Below, one piece after another: positions 34,291 to 44,208 of a DNA stretch of 64,000 bases (position 1 is its first letter; each line of letters begins with the position of its first letter). The DNA is from SZUA-36 sp963753105 (GTDB lineage: Bacteria; Pseudomonadota; Gammaproteobacteria; Xanthomonadales; SZUA-36). The stretch is taken from assembly GCA_963753105.1 (NCBI GenBank), contig CAVWBD010000006.1, forward strand, positions 1-64,000, given 5' to 3'. A model generated the notes under the pieces. That model searched no databases, was not told where the DNA came from, and was given only the letters and a program-made list of their open reading frames with translations. Made by a program: the position numbers and the translations under genes.

Positions 34291-35544
34291 ATGTCTGAAA
34301 TTCGCAATTACACGATGAATTTCGGGCCGCAACATCCCGCGGCCCATGGGGTTTTGAGGCTGGTGCTCGAACTGGACGGCGAACAGGTCGTTCGTGCCGA
34401 CCCGCATATCGGCCTGCTGCACCGCGGCACAGAAAAACTCGCCGAAAGCAAACCATTTAACCAGTCCGTGCCCTACGTGGACCGGATGGACTATGTCTCG
34501 ATGATGTGCAGTGAGCACGCCTATGTGCGTGCGGTCGAGAAGTTGCTGGGTATCGAGGCGCCGATTCGCGCCCAGTACATCCGCACCATGTTTGACGAGA
34601 TCACGCGAATCGGAAACCACATGCTGTGGATTGGGTCCTCCGGTATCGATCTGGGTGCGATGACGATCTTCCTGTACGCATTCCGCGAACGTGAAATGAC
34701 CATCGATATGTACGAGGCGGTGTCAGGCGCGCGTATGCACGCCAATTACTATCGTCCCGGTGGCGTTTACCGCGACCTGCCTGACGAAGTGCCGCTATAC
34801 AAGGAAACCCGCTGGAGCAAGGGCAAGGACCTGAAGCGCAAGAATGAATGGCGCGAGGGCACCCTGTTGGATTTCATCGAGGCATTCGCCAAAGACTTCC
34901 CGTCCAAGGTGGATGAGTACGAAACACTTTTGACCGACAACCGCATCTGGAAACAGCGCACTGTCGGTATCGGTGTCCTGTCACCCGAGCGGGCGCTGCA
35001 ATTGGGTTGTAGCGGTCCAATGCTGCGTGGTTCCGGTGTCGAATGGGACCTGCGCAAGAAACAGCCCTACGCGATGTACCACGAGATGGATTTTGATATC
35101 CCGGTTGGTATCAACGGCGATTGTTATGACCGGTACCTGGTCAGGATCGAAGAATTGCGCCAGTCAGCGCGCATCATCCTGCAGTGTGTCGAGTGGTTGC
35201 GGGCCAACCCCGGTTCGGTCATGTTGAAGAACTTCAAGGTGATCCCGCCGACACGCCAGGAAATGAAGGAAGACATGGAAGCGCTGATCCATCATTTCAA
35301 ACTGTTCACAGAGGGTTACTGCGTGCCGAAGGGTGAGACTTACGCAGCGGTCGAGGCGCCCAAGGGCGAGTTCGGCTGCTACATGGTTTCAGATGGGGCT
35401 AACAAGCCATACCGCGTCCACCTGAGGGCGCCCGGCTTCGCGCACCTTTCCGCCATGGATGAGATGGTTAAGGGTCATATGCTGGCCGACGTGGTGGCCA
35501 TGATGGGCACCCTGGATATCGTATTTGGTGAGGTGGATCGCTAA
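34291..35544 (+). CDS. nuoD: NADH-quinone oxidoreductase subunit D
   Basis: 417 residues from ATG 34291, one base after nuoC. NFGPQHPAAHGVLRL and PHIGLLHRGTEKLAE are the 49-kDa subunit motifs; the histidine of the first lines the quinone cavity with a tyrosine of PYVDRMDYVSMM. The C-terminus ends DIVFGEVDR as in nearly all NuoD. It overlaps nuoE by one base (TAATG). Confidence 0.98.
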   Translation: MSEIRNYTMNFGPQHPAAHGVLRLVLELDGEQVVRADPHIGLLHRGTEKLAESKPFNQSVPYVDRMDYVSMMCSEHAYVRAVEKLLGIEAPIRAQYIRTMFDEITRIGNHMLWIGSSGIDLGAMTIFLYAFREREMTIDMYEAVSGARMHANYYRPGGVYRDLPDEVPLYKETRWSKGKDLKRKNEWREGTLLDFIEAFAKDFPSKVDEYETLLTDNRIWKQRTVGIGVLSPERALQLGCSGPMLRGSGVEWDLRKKQPYAMYHEMDFDIPVGINGDCYDRYLVRIEELRQSARIILQCVEWLRANPGSVMLKNFKVIPPTRQEMKEDMEALIHHFKLFTEGYCVPKGETYAAVEAPKGEFGCYMVSDGANKPYRVHLRAPGFAHLSAMDEMVKGHMLADVVAMMGTLDIVFGEVDR

Positions 35545-36059
35545 TGAGCCATAAAGCTGATGTCATTGCCGGGAAACAGGACCTCCTGAACGAGGATACC
35601 CGGTCAACCATTGACCACTGGGTTGGCAAGTTTCCACCCGAGAACAAACGCTCCGCGTTGATCCAGGCCTTGCTGGCCGCACAGCACCAGAACGGCGGCT
35701 GGGTCAACAGGGACATGATCGAAGCGGTCGCGGATTACCTGGACCTGCCACCGGTATGGGCCTACGAGGTCGCCAGCTTCTACTCGATGATCGACCAGAA
35801 GCCGACCGGCCGGCACAAGGTCAATATTTGCACCAATATTTCCTGCTGGCTCAACGGCGCGGAAGACCTGGTGGCGCACGTGGAAGACAAGCTCGGCATC
35901 AAGCTGGGTGAAACCACGGCAGATGACCGTATTACGCTGGTGGTCGAGGAAGAATGCCTGGCGGCCTGCTGCGGCGCGCCGATGATGGTTGTCGATGGTC
36001 ACTACCACGAGAACCTCGATACCGACACGATCGACGAAATTCTGGATGGACTGGACTGA
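35544..36059 (+). CDS. nuoE: NADH-quinone oxidoreductase subunit E
   Basis: 171 residues. A thioredoxin-like fold holds the 2Fe-2S cluster N1a, with ligands in NICTNISCWLNG and EEECLAACCGAPMM. Part of the NADH-oxidising module. It overlaps nuoF by one base (TGATG). Confidence 0.97.
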   Translation: MSHKADVIAGKQDLLNEDTRSTIDHWVGKFPPENKRSALIQALLAAQHQNGGWVNRDMIEAVADYLDLPPVWAYEVASFYSMIDQKPTGRHKVNICTNISCWLNGAEDLVAHVEDKLGIKLGETTADDRITLVVEEECLAACCGAPMMVVDGHYHENLDTDTIDEILDGLD

Positions 36060-37354
36060 TGTCTGAACATAACGTCGTATTTACAACGCTTGACGCCGAA
36101 GTACCCTGGTCACTTGATACCTATCTTGCTATCGATGGTTACCAGGCCTGGAAAAAGATCCTGGCCGAGAAGACCGATCCGGCCGAGATCATTGACAACC
36201 TCAAGCTGTCCGCGCTGCGCGGGCGTGGCGGGGCTGGTTTCCCCTGTGGCCTGAAGTGGAGCTTCATGCCGCGTTCTGCACCGGGCCAGAAATATATCCT
36301 GTGCAATTCGGACGAATCCGAACCCGGCACCTGCAAGGACCGTGACATCCTGCGCTTCAACCCGCACTCGGTGATCGAAGGTATGTGTATTGCCGGCTAC
36401 GCCATGGGTGCGACGGTGGGCTACAACTACATGCGCGGCGAGTTCCACCACGAACCGTATGAACGCTTCGAAGCAGCCCTTAAAGAGGCCTACGAGGCCG
36501 GCTTGCTGGGCAAGAACATCCTGGATTCCGGTGTGGACATGGATATCCACGGCGCCCTGGGCGCCGGCGCCTATATCTGCGGTGAAGAAACCGCCCTGAT
36601 GGAGTCGCTGGAAGGCAAGAAGGGCCAGCCGCGCTTCAAGCCACCATTCCCGGCCAACTTTGGCCTGTATGGCAAGCCCAGCACAATCAATAACACCGAA
36701 ACCCTGGCCTCGGTACCGCATATCATGCGCAACGGCGGCCAGTGGTTCCTGGATATCGGCAAGCCGAATAACGGTGGGCCCAAGGTATTTTCCGTTTCTG
36801 GTCATATCAACAACCCGGGCAACTTTGAAATCCCGATGGGCACGCCTTTTTCAGAATTGCTGGAAATGGCCGGTGGCGTTAGAGACGGCCACAAGCTCAA
36901 GGGCGTGATCCCGGGTGGTTCGTCCATGCCGGTGCTGCCAGCTGAGCTGATCATGGAATGCACCATGGATTTTGATTCACTGGCCAAGGCCGGCTCCGGC
37001 CTGGGTTCCGGCGCCGTGATCGTCATGGACGAAACAACCTGTATGGTCAAGGCCTGCACCAGGATTTCCCGCTTCTATCACATGGAATCCTGTGGCCAGT
37101 GCACGCCGTGCCGTGAAGGCACAGGCTGGATGCACAGGGTATTGCAGCGGATCGTGGATGGAAACGGCAAGCCTGAGGACCTCGAGCTGCTGCGTTCAGC
37201 AGCGGGCCAGATCGAAGGTCACACCATCTGTGCCTTCGGCGAGGCCGCGGCCTGGCCGGTGCAGGGCTTCCTGCGTCATTACTTGCATGAATTTGAGTAC
37301 TACGTTGAACACGGCCACTCCATGGTCGATGGTCAAGAGGGGAAAGCTGCATGA
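36059..37354 (+). CDS. nuoF: NADH-quinone oxidoreductase subunit F
   Basis: 431 residues from ATG 36059. GRGGAGFPCGLKW and GAGAYICGEETALMESLEG bind NADH and FMN; ESCGQCTPCREGTGW plus a later cysteine (GHTICAFG) hold the 4Fe-4S cluster N3. This is the NADH entry site. It overlaps nuoG by 4 bases (ATGA). Confidence 0.98.
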   Translation: MSEHNVVFTTLDAEVPWSLDTYLAIDGYQAWKKILAEKTDPAEIIDNLKLSALRGRGGAGFPCGLKWSFMPRSAPGQKYILCNSDESEPGTCKDRDILRFNPHSVIEGMCIAGYAMGATVGYNYMRGEFHHEPYERFEAALKEAYEAGLLGKNILDSGVDMDIHGALGAGAYICGEETALMESLEGKKGQPRFKPPFPANFGLYGKPSTINNTETLASVPHIMRNGGQWFLDIGKPNNGGPKVFSVSGHINNPGNFEIPMGTPFSELLEMAGGVRDGHKLKGVIPGGSSMPVLPAELIMECTMDFDSLAKAGSGLGSGAVIVMDETTCMVKACTRISRFYHMESCGQCTPCREGTGWMHRVLQRIVDGNGKPEDLELLRSAAGQIEGHTICAFGEAAAWPVQGFLRHYLHEFEYYVEHGHSMVDGQEGKAA

Positions 37355-39738
37355 GCGCGCAGCCTGAAAATACAGTCGACATGGTCACCATCGAAGTCGA
37401 TGGACAGACCTTGCAGGTACCGAAAAACTCGATGATTATCGAGGCGACGGATAAAGCTGGTATCAGCATCCCACGATTCTGTTACCACGAAAAACTGAGC
37501 ATTTCGGCCAATTGCCGCATGTGCCTGGTTGACGTCGAGAAAGCACCCAAGCCGGTACCGGCCTGTGCCACGCCGGTCATGGAAGGCATGAAGGTCTACA
37601 CGCAGTCACGCCGCGCCATTGATGCGCAGCATGGCGTGATGGAGTTCCTGCTGATCAACCACCCGCTGGATTGCCCGATATGCGACCAGGGCGGTGAGTG
37701 TGAATTGCAAGACCTGTCAATGGGTTACGGCCGTTCCGTATCACGTTTCACCGAGCGCAAGCGCGTGGTCAAGGACAGCGACATCGGCCCGCTGGTACAG
37801 ACCGACCTGACCCGCTGCATCCAGTGCACGCGTTGCGTACGTTTCATGGACGAGATCGCGGGCACCAACGAACTCGGCATGCTGGGCCGTGGTGACCGTG
37901 CGGAAATCAGCACCTGCCTGGAGCAGGGCATCGATTCCGAACTGTCCGGCAACGTGATCGACCTGTGCCCGGTTGGTGCATTGACCAACAAGCCATTCCG
38001 TTTTTCAGCACGGGCCTGGGAATTAATGGCCAAGCCTTCGCTGGCGGCCCACGATGGTGTGCTGTCAAACCTCTGGTACCACACACGTGGCAATGAAGTC
38101 TTGCGCGCGGTGCCCAGGGATTGCGAACCCGCCAATGAAACCTGGTTGTCTGACCGTGACCGCTATGCGCATTTCGGTCTTGAATCCGCCGACCGGGTGT
38201 TACAGCCAATGGTCAAGGTTGACGGCCGCTGGAGCGACGTGACCTGGGAAGAGGGCATCAAGGCCGCATCCCGTGCGCTGCGTTCCACGGTAACCGAGCA
38301 TGGCGCCAACAGTCTTGGCGTGCTGATGTCAGCCAGCGCGGCGAGCGAAGAATATTTCCTCGCCCAGCGCCTTGCGCGCGGGCTGGATTGCCCGAATATC
38401 GACCACCGCCTGCGTGAGCAGGATTTCAGTGATGACGCGGCCCGCACGCAACCGAATGCTTTCAGCTCTGCGATGGCTGCAATCGACGATACCGATGCCA
38501 TCCTGCTGGTTGGCAGCCGTATCCGCCACGAAGCGCCGATACTGGGCCAGCGTGTACGCAAGGCCTGGCGCAGGGGCGCACAGGTAGCTGTGCTGAACCC
38601 GGTGGACTGGGACTTCCACTTCACGGTGGCCAACAAGATTATCAGCGCGCCGCAAAACATGGTCGTTGACCTGGCGGCGATTGCCGGCGCAACCGCAAGA
38701 CTGACCGGCAAAGCCTTGCCGGAGGCCTTGCGCTCAGCGTGCGACAACAGCCGGGAAACTGAAGCGCATACGCAGATTGCCGGGATGCTCAACAGCGACG
38801 GCAACGGCATGCTGATCCTGGGACAGTCTGCGATGGCGCATGGCCAGGCAGGCTGGTTACGCCAACTGGCCAGCTGGATTTGCGAGGCGACCGGATCAAG
38901 CCTGAACATGGTTCCGCACGGTGGCAACACCACCGGGGCGGTGCTGGCCGGGGCCCTGCCGGGTCAGGGTTGCGGTGGTGCCGAGGTCGAGCAGGGTCTG
39001 AATGCCCGCGAGATGCTTGAAACACCCCTCAAGGGTTATTTGTTGTGGGACGTTGAACCCGCTTTCGACATGGCCAATCCGGCCCTGGCGCAGACCGCGC
39101 TGGGTGCGGCAGAGAGTGTCGTGGCCGTGGCCGCCTTTGCCGGTGAAGACCTGAAAGGTGTTGCCGACGTGATCCTGCCACTGGCGCCGCTGGCGGAGTC
39201 AGAAGGGCTGTTTTACGCACTGGACGGGCAGTCATTTGCCGTCAGCCAGGCGGTTAAATGCGCCGGCCAGTCTCGACCGGGGTGGAAAATCCTGCGTCGG
39301 CTGGGCGCCGATCTCGAACTGGACGGTTTTGCGCAGGTGGATATCGTCTCCTTGCGTGACGAGATGCTGGCCGGGATCGGTAATGGTGAATACAGGGGTA
39401 ACACGGCCGAACTGGCAGCGCCGTCAACAGACGGTGACCTGTACCGGGTCGGCGAAGTGGCCATGTACGCGGTCGACGGCCTGTGCCGGCGTTCCGAATT
39501 CCTGCAGCAGACCGTGCATGCCGACAATGATTTTGTTGGCCTGAGTCCCGATGATGCGGGCAGCAGGGGATTTGCAGATGGTACTGAAGTCAAGGTCAGC
39601 CAGGGTGGTGCGAGTGCCGTGCTGCCGGTGCGGATATGTGCCGAACTGCCTGCTGGAGCCGCTTGGCTTAAAAGTGCCGGCAATGTCAGCGGCCAACTGG
39701 GTGACAGTTTTGGACCCATTAGCGTGGAGGCGTCCTGA
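37351..39738 (+). CDS. nuoG: NADH-quinone oxidoreductase subunit G
   Basis: 795 residues. The N-terminal 2Fe-2S ferredoxin has RFCYHEKLSISANCRMCLVD. Next come the His/Cys cluster and 4Fe-4S sites (HPLDCPICDQGGECELQD and RCIQCTRCVRF). A molybdopterin-oxidoreductase-like domain of about 550 residues follows, without cofactor function in this family. It links NuoEF to the peripheral arm. Confidence 0.97.
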   Translation: MSAQPENTVDMVTIEVDGQTLQVPKNSMIIEATDKAGISIPRFCYHEKLSISANCRMCLVDVEKAPKPVPACATPVMEGMKVYTQSRRAIDAQHGVMEFLLINHPLDCPICDQGGECELQDLSMGYGRSVSRFTERKRVVKDSDIGPLVQTDLTRCIQCTRCVRFMDEIAGTNELGMLGRGDRAEISTCLEQGIDSELSGNVIDLCPVGALTNKPFRFSARAWELMAKPSLAAHDGVLSNLWYHTRGNEVLRAVPRDCEPANETWLSDRDRYAHFGLESADRVLQPMVKVDGRWSDVTWEEGIKAASRALRSTVTEHGANSLGVLMSASAASEEYFLAQRLARGLDCPNIDHRLREQDFSDDAARTQPNAFSSAMAAIDDTDAILLVGSRIRHEAPILGQRVRKAWRRGAQVAVLNPVDWDFHFTVANKIISAPQNMVVDLAAIAGATARLTGKALPEALRSACDNSRETEAHTQIAGMLNSDGNGMLILGQSAMAHGQAGWLRQLASWICEATGSSLNMVPHGGNTTGAVLAGALPGQGCGGAEVEQGLNAREMLETPLKGYLLWDVEPAFDMANPALAQTALGAAESVVAVAAFAGEDLKGVADVILPLAPLAESEGLFYALDGQSFAVSQAVKCAGQSRPGWKILRRLGADLELDGFAQVDIVSLRDEMLAGIGNGEYRGNTAELAAPSTDGDLYRVGEVAMYAVDGLCRRSEFLQQTVHADNDFVGLSPDDAGSRGFADGTEVKVSQGGASAVLPVRICAELPAGAAWLKSAGNVSGQLGDSFGPISVEAS

Positions 39739-40790
39739 TGCTTGAAATGCTTGAACCGGTTATCAACTGGATAACCTCAACTTACATAGTCTGGACACTG
39801 CTCAAGATCCTCGTGATCGTGGTTCCGCTGATCACGGCGGTGGCGTTTTACACCTATTTCGAGCGCAAGGTGATCGGCTCCATGCAGATCCGCGTCGGGC
39901 CGAACCGGGTGGGGCCGCTGGGCCTGATACAACCGTTTGCCGATGTGTTCAAGCTGTTGCTGAAAGAAATCATTCTGCCGGCCAACGCCAACCGTTTCCT
40001 GTTCATCATAGCGCCGATTATTTCACTGGCGCCGGCTTTTGCGGCCTGGGCTGTGGTGCCGTTCAGTGATTTCCTGGTGCTGGCCGATGTGGACGCCGGG
40101 CTGATTTACGTGCTGGCGCTGACATCATTAGGTGTTTATGGCGTGATCATCGCGGGTTGGGCGTCCAACTCGAAGTATGCATTCCTGGGTGCCATGCGTG
40201 CTGCAGCACAGACGGTTTCCTATGAAATCGCCATGGGTTTCGCGCTGGTGGGGGTTATGATCCTGGCCGGATCGTTGAACCTGCGTGAAATTGTGCTGGC
40301 ACAGCAAGGTGGTATTTTTGACTGGTACTGGCTGCCGCTGTTCCCGCTATTTGTTATTTACATGATCTCCGGCCTGGCAGAGACCAACCGCGCCCCGTTT
40401 GACATGGCTGAAGGCGAGTCAGAAATCGTGGCCGGTTTCCACGTGGAATATTCCGGTGCGACGTTCGCCGTGTTCTTCCTCGCCGAATACGCCAACATGA
40501 TCCTGATCTCAGGTTTGAGCGCCCTTCTGTTTATGGGTGGCTGGTTGTCGCCATTTGAAGGCTGGCCGGTACTTGGGGACACCTGGCTGGCAGAGGGCAG
40601 CATTGTCTGGTTCCTCGCCAAGACGGTTGTGTTCATGTTCATGTTTTTGTGGTACCGGGCAACATGGCCCCGTTACCGATACGACCAGATCATGCGTCTG
40701 GGTTGGAAAGTACTTATTCCCATAACACTGGTCTGGGTGATGTTAGCTGCCCTGATGACAGTTCTTGGGATCGTGGTAAAGGGTAGCTGA
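39738..40790 (+). CDS. nuoH: NADH-quinone oxidoreductase subunit H
   Basis: 350 residues, eight or so membrane helices. YFERKVIGSMQIRVGPNRVG and the loop ETNRAPFDMAEGESEIVAGF line the quinone entry channel and the start of the proton path. Overlaps nuoG and nuoI by one base each. Confidence 0.98.
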   Translation: MLEMLEPVINWITSTYIVWTLLKILVIVVPLITAVAFYTYFERKVIGSMQIRVGPNRVGPLGLIQPFADVFKLLLKEIILPANANRFLFIIAPIISLAPAFAAWAVVPFSDFLVLADVDAGLIYVLALTSLGVYGVIIAGWASNSKYAFLGAMRAAAQTVSYEIAMGFALVGVMILAGSLNLREIVLAQQGGIFDWYWLPLFPLFVIYMISGLAETNRAPFDMAEGESEIVAGFHVEYSGATFAVFFLAEYANMILISGLSALLFMGGWLSPFEGWPVLGDTWLAEGSIVWFLAKTVVFMFMFLWYRATWPRYRYDQIMRLGWKVLIPITLVWVMLAALMTVLGIVVKGS

Positions 40791-41281
40791 TGATGAAACG
40801 TGTCATCGAATATTTCCGTAGCCTGATGTTGCTCGAGTTGTTGGCGGGCATGGGTCTCACGATGCGCCATTTTTTCCGTCCGCGCATTACCATCAATTAC
40901 CCGGAAGAGAAAACACCGAAATCTCCCCGTTTCCGTGGTCTGCACGCATTGCGCCGCTACCCGAACGGTGAGGAACGTTGTATTGCCTGCAAACTGTGTG
41001 AAGCCGTTTGCCCGGCGCTGGCGATTACCATCGAGTCCACCCAGAGGGAAGATGGCAGCCGGCGCACCACCTCATATGACATTGATCTGTTCAAATGTAT
41101 TTACTGCGGCTATTGCGAAGAGTCCTGCCCGGTTGATTCCATCGTCCTGACCGGTTTTCTCGAGTACCACATGGAGACCCGGGAAGAAGGCATCCTGACA
41201 AAGGAGAAACTGCTGGCGATCGGTGACCGCTTCGAAGATGAAATCGCAGAAAATCGTAACAAGGATGCGGCCTACCGATGA
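40790..41281 (+). CDS. nuoI: NADH-quinone oxidoreductase subunit I
   Basis: 163 residues with two 4Fe-4S ferredoxin motifs: CIACKLCEAVCP and CIYCGYCEESCP, clusters N6a and N6b. An amphipathic N-terminal helix anchors it to the membrane arm. Overlaps nuoJ by 4 bases. Confidence 0.98.
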   Translation: MMKRVIEYFRSLMLLELLAGMGLTMRHFFRPRITINYPEEKTPKSPRFRGLHALRRYPNGEERCIACKLCEAVCPALAITIESTQREDGSRRTTSYDIDLFKCIYCGYCEESCPVDSIVLTGFLEYHMETREEGILTKEKLLAIGDRFEDEIAENRNKDAAYR

Positions 41282-41892
41282 TTGTCCAGGAACTGATTTT
41301 TTACGCCTTTTCACTGGTGATGATATTTGCGGCCGTGGCGGTTATCACGGTACGCAACCCTGTTTATGCGGTCCTGTTCCTGGTGCTGGCATTTTTCAGC
41401 GCTGCCGGAATCTGGATGCTGCTGGAAGCTGAGTTTCTCGCCATCATACTGGTGGTGGTCTACGTCGGGGCGGTCATGGTGCTGTTCCTGTTCGTGGTGA
41501 TGATGCTGGATATCAACCTGGTGCCCTTCAAGGAGGGCTTTATCCGCTACCTGCCGGTTGCAGTGCTGGTGGCCCTCGCCATGGCAGCCGAGTTGTTGAT
41601 GGTACTGTGGAGCAAGGGACGCTTTGGCGTCGAGATGTTCCCGGTACCAATGCCCAACCCGGCCGATTACAGCAATACCCGCGAACTCGGTGAACTGCTT
41701 TACACCAACTACCTTCTGCCCTTTGAGGTGGCCGGTGTCGTGCTGCTGGTCGCAATTCTTTCGGCCGTGGCACTGACACTGAGGACCCGTCCGGGCATCA
41801 GGAAGCAGAACCCGTCTGAACAGGTCCGGGTGCGGCGCGAAGAAAGCGTGCGCCTGGTCAAGATGAAGTCGGAAAAGCCGAACGGAGCCTGA
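41278..41892 (+). CDS. nuoJ: NADH-quinone oxidoreductase subunit J
   Basis: 204 residues, five membrane helices. The helix AIILVVVYVGAVMVLFLFVV contains the pi-bulge segment that moves during coupling. The C-terminus is a charged cytoplasmic tail. A 10-base gap separates it from nuoK. Confidence 0.97.
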   Translation: MIVQELIFYAFSLVMIFAAVAVITVRNPVYAVLFLVLAFFSAAGIWMLLEAEFLAIILVVVYVGAVMVLFLFVVMMLDINLVPFKEGFIRYLPVAVLVALAMAAELLMVLWSKGRFGVEMFPVPMPNPADYSNTRELGELLYTNYLLPFEVAGVVLLVAILSAVALTLRTRPGIRKQNPSEQVRVRREESVRLVKMKSEKPNGA

Positions 41893-41902
41893 GGAAAATA
41901 TC

Positions 41903-42208
41903 ATGCTGACACTTGCACATTTTCTGACCCTGGGCGCAATTCTGTTCAGTCTCAGTGTTGCCGGGATTTTCATTAACCGTAAAAACATCATCATCTTGCT
42001 GATGTGCATCGAACTGATGCTGCTGGCGGTTAACATGAATTTCGTCGCGTTCTCACGCTTCCTGGGCAACCTGGACGGACAAATATTCGTATTTTTCATA
42101 CTGACGGTGGCAGCAGCCGAGGCGGGTATCGGTCTCGCCATCCTGGTTGTGCTGTTCCGCAACCGGCAGACGATTAACGTTGCCGAACTGGATGATTTGA
42201 AAGGATGA
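41903..42208 (+). CDS. nuoK: NADH-quinone oxidoreductase subunit K
   Basis: 101 residues, three helices. The membrane glutamates lie in LLMCIELMLLAVNMN and TVAAAEAGIGLAILV, as required for proton transfer. It overlaps nuoL by 4 bases. Confidence 0.98.
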   Translation: MLTLAHFLTLGAILFSLSVAGIFINRKNIIILLMCIELMLLAVNMNFVAFSRFLGNLDGQIFVFFILTVAAAEAGIGLAILVVLFRNRQTINVAELDDLKG

Positions 42209-44208
42209 ACATGTCGTTGCAAACCACCCTGTTGCTGATACCTTTGCTGCCGTTGGGTGGCGCGATTCTGGCTGGATTTTTCCGCAACCAGATAGGTCGT
42301 GTCGGCTCCCACAGTGTCACCATCCTCGGCGTGGCAGGCTCATTTGTCCTGTCGGCCTGGATACTGATGCAGCAGATCGAAGGCACGCTGGATACCGTGA
42401 ATATCAGTGTCTATACCTGGATGGTCGCGGATGGCATCCGTTTCCAGGTCGGTTTCCTGGTCGATCACCTCACATCATTGATGATGACGACCGTGTCATT
42501 TGTCTCGATGTTGATCCACATCTACACGATCGGTTACATGCGTGATGATCCGGGCTACCAGCGCTTCTTCAGCTACATCGCGCTGTTTACCTTCTCGATG
42601 CTGATGCTGGTTATGTCGAACAACTTCCTGCAGTTGTTCTTTGGCTGGGAAGCAGTGGGACTGGTGTCCTACCTGCTGATCGGTTTCTGGTTCAAGCGGG
42701 AATCCGCGATCCAGGCCAACCTGAAAGCATTCCTGGTCAACCGCGTTGGCGACTTCGGTTTCCTGCTGGGTATCGCAGCCGTGCTGCTGACATTTGGCAC
42801 CCTGGACTATGCCGAGGTCTTTGGCCAGGCCAACAACGCGATCGGACAGACATTGTCGGTGCCCGGCGGCATGGAATGGAATATCCTGACCTTCATCTGT
42901 GTCTGCCTGTTTATCGGCGCCATGGGCAAGTCGGCGCAGGCCCCGTTGCACGTGTGGCTGCCCGATTCGATGGAAGGCCCGACCCCGATTTCCGCCTTGA
43001 TCCACGCGGCCACGATGGTTACCGCCGGTATTTTCATGGTGGCCAGGATGTCGCCCTTGTTTGAATTGAGCGATGCGGCACTGAGCTTTGTCATGCTGAT
43101 CGGTGCCTTCACCGCGTTGTCCATGGGCTTGATCGGTATTGTGCAGAACGACGTCAAGCGCGTCATTGCCTATTCAACCCTGTCGCAATTGGGTTACATG
43201 ACCGTTGCATTGGGTGTGTCGGCATACTCGGCCGCCATCTTCCACCTGATGACCCACGCTTTCTTCAAGGCGCTGCTGTTCCTGGGTGCTGGCTCCGTGA
43301 TCATCGCGCTGCATCACGAACAGGATATGCGTTACATGGGTGGGCTGAGAAAATACATGCCCGTCACGTGGATAACCGCATGGATCGGCACGCTGGCGTT
43401 GATCGGCTTCCCGTTCTTCTCCGGTTTCTATTCCAAGGACGCGATTATCCTGGCGGTCGAAGAATCACATCGCTGGGGCAGTGGTGTAGCATACTTTGCA
43501 GTCGTTATCGGTGTGCTGATAACCGCTATTTACAGCTTCAGGCTGCTATACCTGACCTTCCACGGTCCGGAAAAATTTGAAGTGGTCCCCGACGCCGGCG
43601 ATCATCCACCGCAGGGCCAACAGGCCCACAAGCCCAAGGAATCACCATTGGTGGTAACCATCCCGCTGATCGGTCTGGCCATTCCTTCCATTATCATCGG
43701 CTGGATGACCGTCGAACCGGTGCTGTTTGGTGGTTGGCTTGAAGATTCTATTTTCGTACTCGAAAAGAACGATGTGATGGCTGAAGTGGGTCACCATTTC
43801 CATGGCGCCACGGCGATGGCTACGCACGCGGTCAGCACCCTGCCGTTCTGGTTGATGATTTCCGGTTTTGCGCTTTCAACGCTGATCTGGCTGTTCCGGC
43901 CGTCGATTGCTGAGCTCGTACGTAACCGTATGCCGTTTGTGTACCGGGTGCTGGACCACAAGTATTACTTTGATGAGTTCTACCGGAAAGTATTTGTGGA
44001 TGGCGCGGTCAACCTTGGCCGCAACCTGTGGAACAAGGCAGATGCCGGTTTTATTGATAACGGAATTGTGAACGGCTCGGCCCGCGTGGTTGAGTGGGTG
44101 GCAGCGCGTGTGCGCCGCTGGCAGACAGGATTCCTGTACGACTATGCCTTTGCCATGATTATCGGCCTGATCGGTATCCTGGCGGTCTGGGTAGCGATGG
44201 TGCCGTGA
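42205..44208 (+). CDS. nuoL: NADH-quinone oxidoreductase subunit L
   Basis: 667 residues, an antiporter-like proton-pumping subunit with about 16 helices. LQLFFGWEAVGLVSYLLIGF holds the key glutamate and GKSAQAPLHVWLPDSMEGPT the key lysine region. The C-terminal part carries the long lateral helix. It overlaps nuoM by one base (TGATG). Confidence 0.97.
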   Translation: MNMSLQTTLLLIPLLPLGGAILAGFFRNQIGRVGSHSVTILGVAGSFVLSAWILMQQIEGTLDTVNISVYTWMVADGIRFQVGFLVDHLTSLMMTTVSFVSMLIHIYTIGYMRDDPGYQRFFSYIALFTFSMLMLVMSNNFLQLFFGWEAVGLVSYLLIGFWFKRESAIQANLKAFLVNRVGDFGFLLGIAAVLLTFGTLDYAEVFGQANNAIGQTLSVPGGMEWNILTFICVCLFIGAMGKSAQAPLHVWLPDSMEGPTPISALIHAATMVTAGIFMVARMSPLFELSDAALSFVMLIGAFTALSMGLIGIVQNDVKRVIAYSTLSQLGYMTVALGVSAYSAAIFHLMTHAFFKALLFLGAGSVIIALHHEQDMRYMGGLRKYMPVTWITAWIGTLALIGFPFFSGFYSKDAIILAVEESHRWGSGVAYFAVVIGVLITAIYSFRLLYLTFHGPEKFEVVPDAGDHPPQGQQAHKPKESPLVVTIPLIGLAIPSIIIGWMTVEPVLFGGWLEDSIFVLEKNDVMAEVGHHFHGATAMATHAVSTLPFWLMISGFALSTLIWLFRPSIAELVRNRMPFVYRVLDHKYYFDEFYRKVFVDGAVNLGRNLWNKADAGFIDNGIVNGSARVVEWVAARVRRWQTGFLYDYAFAMIIGLIGILAVWVAMVP